A stretch of 49,280 nt of DNA from an uncultured bacterium (GTDB lineage Bacteria > Patescibacteriota > Minisyncoccia > Moranbacterales > GWC2-37-73): assembly GCA_903837175.1 (NCBI GenBank), contig CAILTR010000003.1, positions 1 through 49,280 of the forward strand, written 5' to 3'. This document shows positions 1 to 9,251 of this stretch, one piece after another. Each line of letters starts with the position of its first letter. Position 1 is the stretch's first letter. A program made the translations under genes and the position numbers. The notes under the pieces were generated by a model. That model ran no database searches, had not been told where the DNA came from, and saw only the letters and a list, made by a program, of their open reading frames with translations.

Positions 1-75
1 ATCTAGTGACAACTCTGTCATGGAACTTCGCAAGTTTTTAATACTGCTTTCTAAAATCTCTTGATACTTTGGCAT
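1..75 (-). CDS. 5' end of an unrecognised leftward gene (partial)
   Basis: An ATG on the minus strand at 75-73 opens a frame that runs off the left edge. The 25 visible residues begin MPKYQEILESSIKNLRSSM and look like an ordinary soluble helical N-terminus. A good extended -10 (TGGTATAAT on the minus strand, hexamer at 107-112) lies about 25 bases upstream of the ATG, which supports the start. The product cannot be named from so few residues. The gene is divergent from the giant surface protein. Confidence 0.5.
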   Translation of the reverse strand, partial: MPKYQEILESSIKNLRSSMTELSLD

Positions 76-106
76 AATCTTTTTAGTTAAAAGTTAGTTA
101 CTTTTG

Positions 107-112
107 ATTATA
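107..112 (-). promoter_or_regulatory. extended -10 promoter of the leftward gene
   Basis: The minus strand reads TGGTATAAT, a consensus extended -10 element, with no clear -35. Transcription would start near base 100, about 25 bases before the ATG at 75. No equally good promoter is visible for the divergent gene at 150. Confidence 0.5.
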
Positions 113-149
113 CCAGACACACTTTAGTTTACAGTCTCACACTATTACA

Positions 150-3100
150 ATGGGAACTGGCAGTGACCTTATCTGGAATGGGATAACTGGAGCAGGCTCG
201 TATGTTTATGCAGTTCGCGGAGGGACGGCTGGTTTTTATCGCTATGTTAATACCACAAATACTTGGGATCCGGCAGCTACGTTAACAAGCCTTCCAGTTG
301 TGCCAACAACTGATACGACTGGCACGTTTATTGGCGATTACGTTTATTATCCACTGGGAAATAATACGGCAACTTTTTATCGTTATACTATTTCGACAAA
401 CACTTGGGTAGCAACAACAGCCCTTCCTGGTACTGCATCAAACGGAGGAAGCGCTGCTTATAACGCCTCAGATGGAAAAATTTATGTGTTGCGCGGAAAT
501 GGTACGCCCAATCTTTATGGCAGTGCCAATGTGGCTACCCTTAATTGGCTAGCCACGCCGTGCGCTTCCGCAATAGTCAGTGGGCTGACTTATAACGTTA
601 ATGTGGGTGGACGCTTAGTTTCGGATGGGACTAATCTCTACGCGACTATTGGCGACGGTGAAACTGCTTTTTTGAAATATAGTACCGCTGGCAATAGTTG
701 GTCAAAACTTTCCCCAACTCCGTTTGCCCAATTTTATGGAACTAGTTTGACTTTTGCCAATGGAAAAATTTATGCTTTGGCTGGCTATTATAAAGATGAG
801 ACCTGGGAATATACTATCGCGACTGATTCCTGGCGGTTACTTCCGTCAAACCAGAAGTATCTTTATGGGCGTGGGCCCTACAACGGCGCCGCGCTTGAAT
901 ATGCTGGGGGCAATTCTTTTTACGCGCTAACGGGACAAGCCACGACGGATATGTGGAGCTTTACAACTGGGGCTAATAATTTTGTCAGCACTGGTAATTA
1001 CGTAAGTCAGGCCATCGATGTTTCGCAGGTAACCAATTGGGTTTCATTTATCGCAAATGATACTAAGCCTGCTGGCACAACGGTGGTTTATGAAACTCGC
1101 ACCAGTACAGATGCTAGTAACTGGTCGGGCTGGGAAACTGTTAGTGGTACAACTATTTCATCGCCCGCACAAAGATATATTCAAGTGCGAATCACTCTTT
1201 CCACAAGTGGTGGCGATAATACCCCAACGGTGGGTGATTATACAATTACTTATAATAATTCAGATACTCCGCCTAATAATCCAACTTCGGTCAATGGTTT
1301 TTCCCAAAGCTCAGGCGGGACAACGTTGACTTCGGGACAAACGTATCTTTATGAACATCCTTATTTCAATTTCTTAGGAGCATCCAGCCCGGAGGCAGGC
1401 ATAGCAGGTTATTACGTCTATTTTGGTAGCAATGCTAGCGCCGATCCAGTGACGGAGGGATCATTTCAGGAAACCGCAAATTATGAAGCCAATACTGCCT
1501 TAGGTGCAGCTACTTATTATTTACGTATAAAGACTAAGGATAATAATGGAAATATCGCTGGGGCTACTTATGACGCCTTTGCTTATGTTTATAATGGGGT
1601 CGCTCCAGCCTTGACTGAGACTAAAACAAGTCAAGGAGATTTTTCAGCTGGGCAATTGACTGATGTTTCAGCCAGTGACGTGCCAGATTCGCTCAGACTT
1701 AGCGCTAGTGGTGGCGATGGAATTTGGAATCAATCGCGGCTGACTAATGCCTTAGGCACCTTGTATTATGGAAGTGATGCTGTGAAGGTAAATAGTGGTG
1801 GGATTGATTATATCTTTGTGCTTCGCGGGGGTGCTCAAAATGGTTTCTATCGGTATACCTTAGCAACTGATGTCTGGACAACCATAGCAACCCCTGGCGT
1901 AGTTGGGTATGGTGGCTCAATCGAAGCAGGACCAGACGGCTTCCTTTATATCGCCCAAGGGGGGAATGTTCCAACCTTTTGGAAATATGAAATTGCTTCT
2001 GGCAGTTGGTTTAATTCTTCGGCAGATGTTTCAAGCGCACCAAAAAACTTTTATATCGGGGCGTCGCTTGTTTCCGATGGATCACGTTATCTTTACGGCC
2101 TGCCAGGCAGTGACGACGCCTTATTTCAATATGATACGGTGACGCATAATTGGACAGCAAAAGCGAATGCTCAATTCGGTAATCCAAATACGGCCGATGG
2201 TCAGACTGTTAATTATGATTCGGATAGTGTTTATGACGGACGCAATAATATTTATGTGACCCAGGGCAGTTATTATCCATATTTTGCTAAATATTCAATC
2301 GCTACTGATGTGGCGCATGGTGAGATTGCTAATACTTGGACCGTCTTGGCTTCTGCTCCAACAGGTATTTATACCGGGGGAAGTCTTACTTTTGATAGTA
2401 ATACTAATAGTATTTATGCCACCAGAGGAAATTGGAAAAACAATTTTTATCGTTACGACATTGCAACTAATAGTTGGTCGCAATTGCCTGATACGCCAGC
2501 CACTTTCGACCAAGGAGCTTCTCAAATTGTGCATAATGGCTTCATCTATGCCTTTAGGGGTGGGAATACGACGAATTTCTATCGTTATAATATTGCAGAA
2601 CGTTCCTGGGAACTTCCAACGAAAGGCTTGTTTGGACCTTCAATTCCTGGGGGAAGTACTTATTTTCCTTTTTATTATGGAACTTCAGCTGTCACGGATG
2701 CCAGCGAAAATATTTATCTGATTCGTGGAAATTATGACAATGTTTTTGTTAGATACAATGTGACCACAGCTACCACAACTGAAATGGCTAAGCTTCCGGT
2801 TGGCGCCTGGGGCGGTAGCGATGGAGGCACAACCATGGTGTATGCGGGTAATTATAATGAAATTTATTATTCCCCTGGAACCTTGCGCACGGCTAGAGGT
2901 AGCGGGAAAAGTAATTATTTTTATAAGTACAATATTTTAACGAATACTTGGAGTGAGCTTACCCTTGATCAACCACCTCTGCCAGTTGGGGCTGGTTCAA
3001 GTATGGTTTATGATGGAACGCGCTATATTTATCTGACTCGCGGAGCGGGTACAACTACCTGGTGGCGTTACGATCTAACTGCGGCAGCTGGCTCGCGTTG

Positions 3101-6100
3101 GTCGGCGGCTCTGACAGCTAATGCCTCGCTGGCTGCAACAACGGGCGCAAAAATGGTTTATAATGGCGGTTACATATATTCTCTGCGAGGAGGAAATAAT
3201 GCAATTTATCGCTACAGTATCGGGCTTAGTACTTGGGCTACTCTGCCAGTAGTGCCGGCCACTGTTAGTACGGGAGGGGGAATTGTTGATGGGGGAGATG
3301 GTTATCTTTATGTAACCCAAGGTTCTAATACGGTAAATAATTATCGTTATCGCCTCGCCGATGGCTTAGTTGGAACTTGGAATTCAGTTACAGCGATTCC
3401 CGCGCAAGTTAATATTGGGGGTTTCCAAGAGCATGTTAGCAACCGGAACTGGGTTATTGCTGGCAGTGGAACTAATTCTTATCCGGATGGACTTTATAGT
3501 TATATCGTAAGTTCCCAAACTAATGGGACAGGTTATAAAAAAATTGGTACTTATACTTCGCAGGCCTTGGATTTAAATGCGGTTTATAAGTGGGCAAATC
3601 TTACTGCTCAGCTAACTACCCCTAAAAATACTTTTGTTTCTTTTGAAACTCGTACTTCTACTAATGGCGTTGATTGGCTTGCCTGGAGTCCAGTTTCTAA
3701 TGAAAAAATCTTTGGCACTAAACATGTCTTTAATATTAATTCAGTCCCAGCTAAGATTATTCAAGTGCGGGCGACGCTTTCCTCCTCAGACCAAATATTC
3801 TCGCCGGCTGTTAGTGACTTTGAAATAAATTATTATCAAGATATTACGGCGCCAGCCAACCCAAGTGCGCTGAGCGCTTATAGCGATAATACTAAAACAA
3901 CTCCAATTACAACTGAGACTTGGTATAATCATCAAGCCCCCTATTTTCAATGGCCAGTTGCGGGTCAGCTTGGCGGGGCCAGCGATGGAGTTGGTGGCTC
4001 TGGGGTTGCCGGCTATTATGTGTATTTTGGAACTGATATCAATGGGGAGCCAATTAATTTTCAAACCGCCAATACTTTTCAGGCAGGTAGCCTTTCTAGT
4101 GGCCAGACTTATTATTTGAAAATCTTAACCAAAGATAACGCGGGCATGATTCCACCCACTGCTTACACTGCTTTCATTTATAAATTTGATAGCCTGCCAC
4201 CGGTAAATCCAACTGAGATTTCAGTTACGCCGGCTGGCTATACGGCTGCTGATAATTTTGCCTTTCTTTGGTCGCCAGACACGAGTGATCTTTTTTCTGG
4301 TGTTGCTAAATTTCAATATCGAACTGACGGTGATGTCCCTGATCAATGGCTTGATCTTACGGATACAGCTCAAGTTTCACTTGTCATCCCCAATGATGAT
4401 CACCGTGTCGGGGCGTATCAATCTGGCAAGAACAAATTTTTCTTAAGGGCAGTGGATGGGGCTGGTAATGTTTCAACGCCCTTGATGCAAGAATATTATT
4501 TTAGTTCAAGCGCGCCAACACCTCCGCAAAGTTTAACAGCGTTGCCAGAAACAGCTACCGAGAATAGTTTTGGCTTCTCTTGGGATAAGCCACTTTCATT
4601 TGCGGGTGGCGACGAGACAAAATTAGTTTATCACTACTCAATCAATATGTTACCGACGGTAAATAATACCGTCGCCACGCAATTAAAAGTCGTAGGCTCT
4701 GGACCTTTTGCCACTCAAAAAGGTGAAAATACTTTTTTCGTAGTGGCTGAGGATGAATCTGGAAACATTGATTATAATCAATATGCCTCAGTTAAATTCT
4801 ATGCCAATACGACCAATCCTCCGATTCCAGGCAAGGTTCAAATTTTTGATACTTCGGACCGCGAAAATTCTAAGTATAGCCTTGCCATTAAATGGACGAG
4901 GCCCGAGGGAATTGATACTTCAAATTTTGATGGCTTTGTAATTTATCGCAGTGTAGATAATCTAAATTTTACAGAAGTCGCTAAAACGAGTGGAAGTGCT
5001 TATGTGGATAGTGGGGAAATCGTGTTGCCTTCTGGCGATACCACGCTTGAAAGTAAACTTTACTACTATTATATAAAAACTAGAGATAAAACAAGTAATT
5101 ATTCCGCAGCTTCTTCTACGGTATCCCTTGTCCCAACTGGAAAATATACGAGCCCGCCGAGACTTGTAGGCACACCTACTTTTAAATTGCAATCTTTTCA
5201 AGCGGAGATTGCTTGGGTAACCGATCGCGTCGCCAGTTCTTTTGTGGAATACGGAAAAGCAATTTCCTTAGGTCAAACCACTGGCCAAGTTGATTCCCTA
5301 ACTAACCACGACGTTATCGTTAAGGGGCTTGACGCTGGCACGAAATATTTTTATCGAGTTAAATATATCGATCCGGATGGAAATATTGGGACGTCCGAAA
5401 TTGATACTTTTACAACCTTGCCACCACCGACAATTTCAGAAGTGCTAGTCAATGATATCCAGCTTAATACAGCTTACGTTTCTTGGAAAACAAACACTAG
5501 CGCAACTTGTACTCTTGATTATGGTAGCGGTTCAACTATGCGTATTAAAGAAGCTGCTGGCGGTTCAAGTCATGTTCAGAAAATTGATAAATTAGTGCCG
5601 GCCACGGATTATAGTATTCAAATTAGTTGCTTGGATGGAGATTTGAATGTTTTTGAGTCAGATCAGTATTCATTTTCGACGCCTGAGGAGCCAACCGTTT
5701 CAAATGTGACGATTGAAAATAAGGAGAATGTTGATTTGCCAACCGTGATTGTGGCTTATCAAACAAACGTGCCGACTTCAACTTACATTCTTTTTAGAGG
5801 CGCCAATGAAAATAGTCCGCACACTTATTTAATTAACGACCGCGTTACTGAGCACAGCGCTGAGATATCTGGCCTAGAGCCTGCCATTGAATATAGCCTT
5901 CAAATCTCTGGCGTGGATGAAAATAATATTCAGGCAACTCCGGTTGAACAAAAAATAACAACTCGCTTTGATTCACGTCCGCCGACAATTGTTACTAATC
6001 GGGCTATTGGGAAAGTAATGAGCCGAGGCAAAGGTGCCCAAGCCAATGTCTATATTCGATTAGAAACGGATGAGCCAACAAAAATAAAAATTGGTTATGC

Positions 6101-6356
6101 AAAGGGGATTGTGACAAAATCTTTTGAGCAAACTGCCTCGGATGATGCCTTCAATACTTATCATTTAATTACAATTCCAGCTGAAACGGGGCAAGTGTAT
6201 AGTTATCAAGTTAGCGCTTTTGATGAAGCTGAAAATGTAACGACTACTGAAGCGATGACGATTGCTGTTGATCAATCGCGTGCCAATGCCACCGAAGTTA
6301 TTACCAGTACCTTCCTGAATCAATTTGGTTGGATTTCAAAATTAGGTGGAAATTAA
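150..6356 (+). CDS. giant kelch/fibronectin-type surface protein
   Basis: A 2068-residue protein built from two related modules. Residues 1-280 hold kelch-like beta-propeller repeats (units such as YVYAVRGGTAGFYRY). They are followed by a beta-sandwich at about 281-370 (YVSQAID...VYETRTSTD) and an Ig/FN3-like domain at about 372-484 (AGYYVYFG). The same order recurs: kelch repeats about 521-1120, sandwich about 1134-1230 (YTSQALD...FETRTSTNG), FN3-like domain about 1231-1347 (AGYYVYFG again). Six or so FN3 domains follow to about 2045. A role in adhesion or as a cell-surface stalk is inferred. No signal peptide is present at the N-terminus, no membrane anchor at the C-terminus, and no ribosome site before the ATG. 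The frame is open only back to base 108 and has no other start there, so the gene may be 5'-truncated. The ABC transporter pair follows directly. Confidence 0.8.
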   Translation: MGTGSDLIWNGITGAGSYVYAVRGGTAGFYRYVNTTNTWDPAATLTSLPVVPTTDTTGTFIGDYVYYPLGNNTATFYRYTISTNTWVATTALPGTASNGGSAAYNASDGKIYVLRGNGTPNLYGSANVATLNWLATPCASAIVSGLTYNVNVGGRLVSDGTNLYATIGDGETAFLKYSTAGNSWSKLSPTPFAQFYGTSLTFANGKIYALAGYYKDETWEYTIATDSWRLLPSNQKYLYGRGPYNGAALEYAGGNSFYALTGQATTDMWSFTTGANNFVSTGNYVSQAIDVSQVTNWVSFIANDTKPAGTTVVYETRTSTDASNWSGWETVSGTTISSPAQRYIQVRITLSTSGGDNTPTVGDYTITYNNSDTPPNNPTSVNGFSQSSGGTTLTSGQTYLYEHPYFNFLGASSPEAGIAGYYVYFGSNASADPVTEGSFQETANYEANTALGAATYYLRIKTKDNNGNIAGATYDAFAYVYNGVAPALTETKTSQGDFSAGQLTDVSASDVPDSLRLSASGGDGIWNQSRLTNALGTLYYGSDAVKVNSGGIDYIFVLRGGAQNGFYRYTLATDVWTTIATPGVVGYGGSIEAGPDGFLYIAQGGNVPTFWKYEIASGSWFNSSADVSSAPKNFYIGASLVSDGSRYLYGLPGSDDALFQYDTVTHNWTAKANAQFGNPNTADGQTVNYDSDSVYDGRNNIYVTQGSYYPYFAKYSIATDVAHGEIANTWTVLASAPTGIYTGGSLTFDSNTNSIYATRGNWKNNFYRYDIATNSWSQLPDTPATFDQGASQIVHNGFIYAFRGGNTTNFYRYNIAERSWELPTKGLFGPSIPGGSTYFPFYYGTSAVTDASENIYLIRGNYDNVFVRYNVTTATTTEMAKLPVGAWGGSDGGTTMVYAGNYNEIYYSPGTLRTARGSGKSNYFYKYNILTNTWSELTLDQPPLPVGAGSSMVYDGTRYIYLTRGAGTTTWWRYDLTAAAGSRWSAALTANASLAATTGAKMVYNGGYIYSLRGGNNAIYRYSIGLSTWATLPVVPATVSTGGGIVDGGDGYLYVTQGSNTVNNYRYRLADGLVGTWNSVTAIPAQVNIGGFQEHVSNRNWVIAGSGTNSYPDGLYSYIVSSQTNGTGYKKIGTYTSQALDLNAVYKWANLTAQLTTPKNTFVSFETRTSTNGVDWLAWSPVSNEKIFGTKHVFNINSVPAKIIQVRATLSSSDQIFSPAVSDFEINYYQDITAPANPSALSAYSDNTKTTPITTETWYNHQAPYFQWPVAGQLGGASDGVGGSGVAGYYVYFGTDINGEPINFQTANTFQAGSLSSGQTYYLKILTKDNAGMIPPTAYTAFIYKFDSLPPVNPTEISVTPAGYTAADNFAFLWSPDTSDLFSGVAKFQYRTDGDVPDQWLDLTDTAQVSLVIPNDDHRVGAYQSGKNKFFLRAVDGAGNVSTPLMQEYYFSSSAPTPPQSLTALPETATENSFGFSWDKPLSFAGGDETKLVYHYSINMLPTVNNTVATQLKVVGSGPFATQKGENTFFVVAEDESGNIDYNQYASVKFYANTTNPPIPGKVQIFDTSDRENSKYSLAIKWTRPEGIDTSNFDGFVIYRSVDNLNFTEVAKTSGSAYVDSGEIVLPSGDTTLESKLYYYYIKTRDKTSNYSAASSTVSLVPTGKYTSPPRLVGTPTFKLQSFQAEIAWVTDRVASSFVEYGKAISLGQTTGQVDSLTNHDVIVKGLDAGTKYFYRVKYIDPDGNIGTSEIDTFTTLPPPTISEVLVNDIQLNTAYVSWKTNTSATCTLDYGSGSTMRIKEAAGGSSHVQKIDKLVPATDYSIQISCLDGDLNVFESDQYSFSTPEEPTVSNVTIENKENVDLPTVIVAYQTNVPTSTYILFRGANENSPHTYLINDRVTEHSAEISGLEPAIEYSLQISGVDENNIQATPVEQKITTRFDSRPPTIVTNRAIGKVMSRGKGAQANVYIRLETDEPTKIKIGYAKGIVTKSFEQTASDDAFNTYHLITIPAETGQVYSYQVSAFDEAENVTTTEAMTIAVDQSRANATEVITSTFLNQFGWISKLGGN

Positions 6357-6369
6357 AAACAAAAAAAAT

Positions 6370-7149
6370 ATGTTAGATCTTCAGAAAGAAAATGAAATTG
6401 CGATTAAAGTTAGTGGAATTAAAAAAAATTTCACAGTGGGTGGACGAGAAATTCCTATTTTATATGGGATTGATTTCGAAATAAAAAAAGGTGAATTTGT
6501 ATTACTGGTTGGACCTTCAGGTTGCGGGAAATCGACATTGCTTCATATTATTTACGGTTTGGAGGCGCCAACCGAAGGTACGGTCTACATTGGAGGAGAG
6601 GATGAATGGGCTTTTAGTAAAAATTGGCGAGCAAATTTTCGCAATGATAATATTGGTTTTATTCCGCAACAGCCTTTTTGGATAAAGTCTTTAACGGTTA
6701 TTGAAAACATCGCTATTCCAGCGGTAATCGCCGGCAAGACTTTTCACGAAGGTATTAAAATCGCAGCAAAGTTGATTGAGCTAGTAGGCATGAGTGAATG
6801 GTCAAATCATCGACCGTACGATCTTTCTGGAGGTCAGCAACAGCGCATTGCCTTAGCTAGATCGCTCCTGTTGGATCCAAAATTCTTGATTGCAGACGAG
6901 CCAACTGGAAATCTTGACCAAAAAGCGGGTGAGCAATTAATGGAGCTACTGCAAAACATTAGTCAGCGATTTCAGATTACGATTTTAATGGTTACGCATA
7001 ATACAGAGCAGTATAAATTTGGGACGAGGATAATTCAGATGGTGGATGGAAAAATCATTTCCGATACGCTAAATAAACATAGCTATCAAGCGATTAAAGA
7101 TGATTTAAACTTAAGTGAAAATAGTAATGAAGCTAAGAAAAGTAAATAA
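6370..7149 (+). CDS. ABC transporter ATP-binding protein, LolD/MacB type
   Basis: 259 residues. Walker A GPSGCGKST is at about 48-56, the signature LSGGQQQR at about 152, Walker B FLIADEP at about 172 and an H-loop in MVTHN. Length and sequence fit the ATPases that pair with FtsX-type permeases (LolD, MacB, FtsE class). They energise mechanotransmission or export of lipoproteins, peptides or drugs, not import. The permease encoded downstream is the expected partner. The ATG at 6370 lies 13 bases after the previous stop. A GTG at 6346 would add eight residues (MEIKNKKN) and overlap the upstream gene, and I think it less likely. Substrate unknown. Confidence 0.9.
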   Translation: MLDLQKENEIAIKVSGIKKNFTVGGREIPILYGIDFEIKKGEFVLLVGPSGCGKSTLLHIIYGLEAPTEGTVYIGGEDEWAFSKNWRANFRNDNIGFIPQQPFWIKSLTVIENIAIPAVIAGKTFHEGIKIAAKLIELVGMSEWSNHRPYDLSGGQQQRIALARSLLLDPKFLIADEPTGNLDQKAGEQLMELLQNISQRFQITILMVTHNTEQYKFGTRIIQMVDGKIISDTLNKHSYQAIKDDLNLSENSNEAKKSK

Positions 7150-7252
7150 TACCAAATTAACTCAAGCTCTTCTATTTTACTATGCCGGAGCTCGGCTCCG
7201 AATCGGAACTGAGCTCCGTCACGATGTAGTACTAATTTAGTTAATTCGGTAT
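7149..7252 (+). repeat. MITE-like element with inverted ends (copy A)
   Basis: The ends are imperfect inverted repeats, ATACCAAATTAACT at the left and AGTTAATTCGGTAT at the right. The interior has a GC-rich hairpin (CGGAGCTCGGCTCCG). It fills the gap between the ABC ATPase and its permease. The ends resemble those of copies at 8873 and 9028. No coding capacity. Confidence 0.5.
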
Positions 7253-7280
7253 AAAGATAATTTATTTTGAATTTAGAAGA

Positions 7281-8567
7281 ATGAAAATAGTTCAACTGTT
7301 TCAAAAATTTAGTCCCCGTCTTTTTAAGAAAAAAGAAGAGGTCAAGCACATGCGCATGTCCTCAGTTCTTTTGATTGGCTATCGCAATATTGCGATTAAT
7401 CGAACGCGCTCGCTTTTGACAATTGGGGGCGTAAGTATTGGAATTGGGGTGATTACGTTTCTGATTTCTTTAGGCTTTGGCGTGCAGGCAATGGTTATTC
7501 GCGACGTTACGAAAAATAATCCGACGGACATTATTGATGTTAGTAATGAAAACTTGGAAAATTTTGTCGTTTTAAATAATGAAACGATTGGGAAAATTAA
7601 AAATATTCCAGGCGTAAAAAGCGTTGAAGTAAGTGCTGATGTGGGAGGGAAATTTATTAACGGCGAAGCTCAAACGGATGCTATTTTATACGGAGTTACG
7701 CCTGGCTACGTAACTTTATCGAATATGAATATTGAAGGTATTTCAGCTGGCGACTTTACAGCTTCGGCTGGCATTGTGGTTACGCCAAGGTTAGCGGCGA
7801 TGCTGGGCTTTGAAAAACCCCAGGATGCGCTTGGTAGGGAAGTCGAATATACGGCGGTGGTGACGAAGGATATTGTTGATCCAAATGCGGAAAATCCAGC
7901 TGAACAAACAAGTAAAAAAGTTAAAATTGTCGGGATTATAAGCGACCAATCAAAGACTGACGCTGTTTATGCTTATACAATGCTCGAGACCCTGAAGACT
8001 CAATATAATATCACTGCTGGTCAGCGCGGGAAGATTTTAATTGGCAACATTGAAAAAATTGATTTGGTGCGCGCTCAGGTAGAACAACTCGGGTTGGTAA
8101 CTGAAAGTGTGGTAGATACGGTTAATGATATTAATTCTTTTTTCTCAATCGTGAGAATTGTGTTGATTGTTTTTGGGACGATAATTATGTCTATTTCGGC
8201 GATGGGGATGATGAATACACTCAGCGTTTCATTATTACAACGCACGAAAGAAGTTGGAATTTTAAAAGCCTTGGGTGCTAAGCGCACGGATATTTTTAAG
8301 ATGTTCATTTTTGAAGCGATTTTAATTAGTTTTTCCGGGGGTGCCATCGGACTATTGGGTGGCTATGGGGTAGCTAAGGGGCTGAACGCCATAGTTAATT
8401 TAGTTTCAAAGCGCTATGGGATCTCGGCTGCCGATTTTGTTTTAGTGCCTAACATCTTTATTATTGCGATTGTTACTTTTATTGTCGTGCTTGGAATTTC
8501 AACTGGTCTTTTTCCTGCCCGTCGCGCCTCAAAAATTCACGCCTTAGAGGCTTTGCGGTATGAATAA
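7281..8567 (+). CDS. MacB/FtsX-type ABC transporter permease
   Basis: 428 residues with MacB-type topology. A short cytoplasmic start is followed by a first membrane helix (about 45-70, LLTIGGVSIGIGVITFLISL). Then comes a periplasmic MacB core domain (about 75-285) and three C-terminal helices in an FtsX domain. That domain carries the typical cytoplasmic loop QRTKEVGILKALGAKR and the ending PARRASKIHALEALRYE. It forms a transporter with the ATPase encoded just upstream. Next to a giant extracellular protein gene it could act on surface-protein or lipid export, but this is only inferred from position. The ATG at 7281 is the first in frame. A later ATG before MSSVLL is possible. Confidence 0.9.
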   Translation: MKIVQLFQKFSPRLFKKKEEVKHMRMSSVLLIGYRNIAINRTRSLLTIGGVSIGIGVITFLISLGFGVQAMVIRDVTKNNPTDIIDVSNENLENFVVLNNETIGKIKNIPGVKSVEVSADVGGKFINGEAQTDAILYGVTPGYVTLSNMNIEGISAGDFTASAGIVVTPRLAAMLGFEKPQDALGREVEYTAVVTKDIVDPNAENPAEQTSKKVKIVGIISDQSKTDAVYAYTMLETLKTQYNITAGQRGKILIGNIEKIDLVRAQVEQLGLVTESVVDTVNDINSFFSIVRIVLIVFGTIIMSISAMGMMNTLSVSLLQRTKEVGILKALGAKRTDIFKMFIFEAILISFSGGAIGLLGGYGVAKGLNAIVNLVSKRYGISAADFVLVPNIFIIAIVTFIVVLGISTGLFPARRASKIHALEALRYE

Positions 8568-8590
8568 AGGAATTGCTTATTTTTAACTGC

Positions 8591-8619
8591 TTGACAGTTT
8601 CTCAATCTTGGTGTACAAT
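8591..8619 (+). promoter_or_regulatory. consensus sigma70-type promoter
   Basis: TTGACA at 8591-8596, a 17-base spacer and TACAAT at 8614-8619, near perfect. The start site would be about 8626, some 160 bases before tRNA-Leu at 8786. It drives the tRNA, or a short RNA ending at the weak terminator near 8727. Confidence 0.75.
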
Positions 8620-8625
8620 TACCTT

Positions 8626-8730
8626 AATGTGTTAGGCTTCTTGAATTTTACTTTGTTTAAAGCTTTTTTTCTTCAAAAAACATCAAAACAAGCTTTTAAA
8701 TAGACAAAAAATACCCTTTTGGGGTTTTTA
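8626..8730 (+). other. possible small RNA or tRNA leader
   Basis: This stretch lies between the strong promoter at 8591 and a small terminator-like hairpin (ACCC TTTTG GGGT then TTTT, about 8711-8728). It contains an imperfect hairpin of TTTAAAGCTT with AAGCTTTTAAA and no plausible ORF. It may be an independent short RNA of about 100 nt or a processed leader of tRNA-Leu. I recognise no known family. Confidence 0.3.
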
Positions 8731-8785
8731 TGGTAGTTTATCTTAACATTTTGTGAAATCATCTCGGAGGCCCTAGTTGTGATTT

Positions 8786-8869
8786 GGGCAAATGGCGGAA
8801 TTGGTATACGCGCTAGATTCAGGTTCTAGTGACAGTAATGTCTTGGAGGTTCAAGTCCTCTTTTGCCCA
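8786..8869 (+). tRNA. tRNA-Leu (CAG)
   Basis: 84 nt. The acceptor stem GGGCAAA pairs with TTTGCCC, and discriminator A is at 8869. The anticodon stem CTAGA/TCTAG encloses loop TTCAGGT, anticodon CAG. A long variable arm and the T arm GGAGGTTCAAGTCCTC are present. CCA is not encoded. The strong promoter at 8591 lies upstream. Confidence 0.95.
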
Positions 8870-8872
8870 CAA

Positions 8873-8956
8873 ATACGAAATTAACTTAAATTCGCGGTAG
8901 CAGACGTTGGAGGCTTAGCCTCATTGCAACTGACAGGGATTTAATTGATTCAGTAT
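8873..8956 (+). repeat. MITE-like element (copy B)
   Basis: Begins ATACGAAATTAACTTAA just after tRNA-Leu and ends GATTTAATTGATTCAGTAT. The centre carries CGTTGGAGGCTTAGCCTC, a palindromic core shared with copy C at 9028. It appears to be a shortened relative of that copy. Confidence 0.55.
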
Positions 8957-9027
8957 GAACTAAAATATTTTTTCTTTTTTCTTCTTTTTAAGAAAATAAT
9001 TTCAGTCTTTGTCGCCAGCAGTAAATA

Positions 9028-9131
9028 ATACGGAATCAACTTAACTAGTGGTAGAAAAACGTTGGAGGCTCGACCTCCATTGGGGAGGTCGAGCCTCCTT
9101 AAAACTAACAGTGATTTATTTGATTTGGTAT
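9028..9131 (+). repeat. MITE-like element (copy C) with perfect hairpin
   Basis: Starts ATACGGAATCAACTTAA and ends TTTATTTGATTTGGTAT. The core is a 15-bp unit GGAGGCTCGACCTCC (9064-9078) and its exact reverse complement (9084-9098) separated by 5 bases. It shares CGTTGGAGGCT and both ends with copy B, 70 bases upstream. It sits in the RNase J upstream region. A TATAAT at 9180-9185 downstream may be the RNase J -10, without a clear -35. Confidence 0.6.
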
Positions 9132-9251
9132 AAGTATCGAAGTATTAAAACTTCAAAATTAATTTAAAATTAAAACTTTTATAATAAATATTTGTTCACT
9201 CTTTTTAATTTTTAACATTTAGTGAAAAGTATTATTGTAAGTAAAAAAATT

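Noticed and set aside
2284-2721. 145-codon frame inside the giant surface protein gene
   Set aside because: It is a shadow in another frame of the repeat-rich kelch region, with hydrophobic low-quality composition and no start signals.
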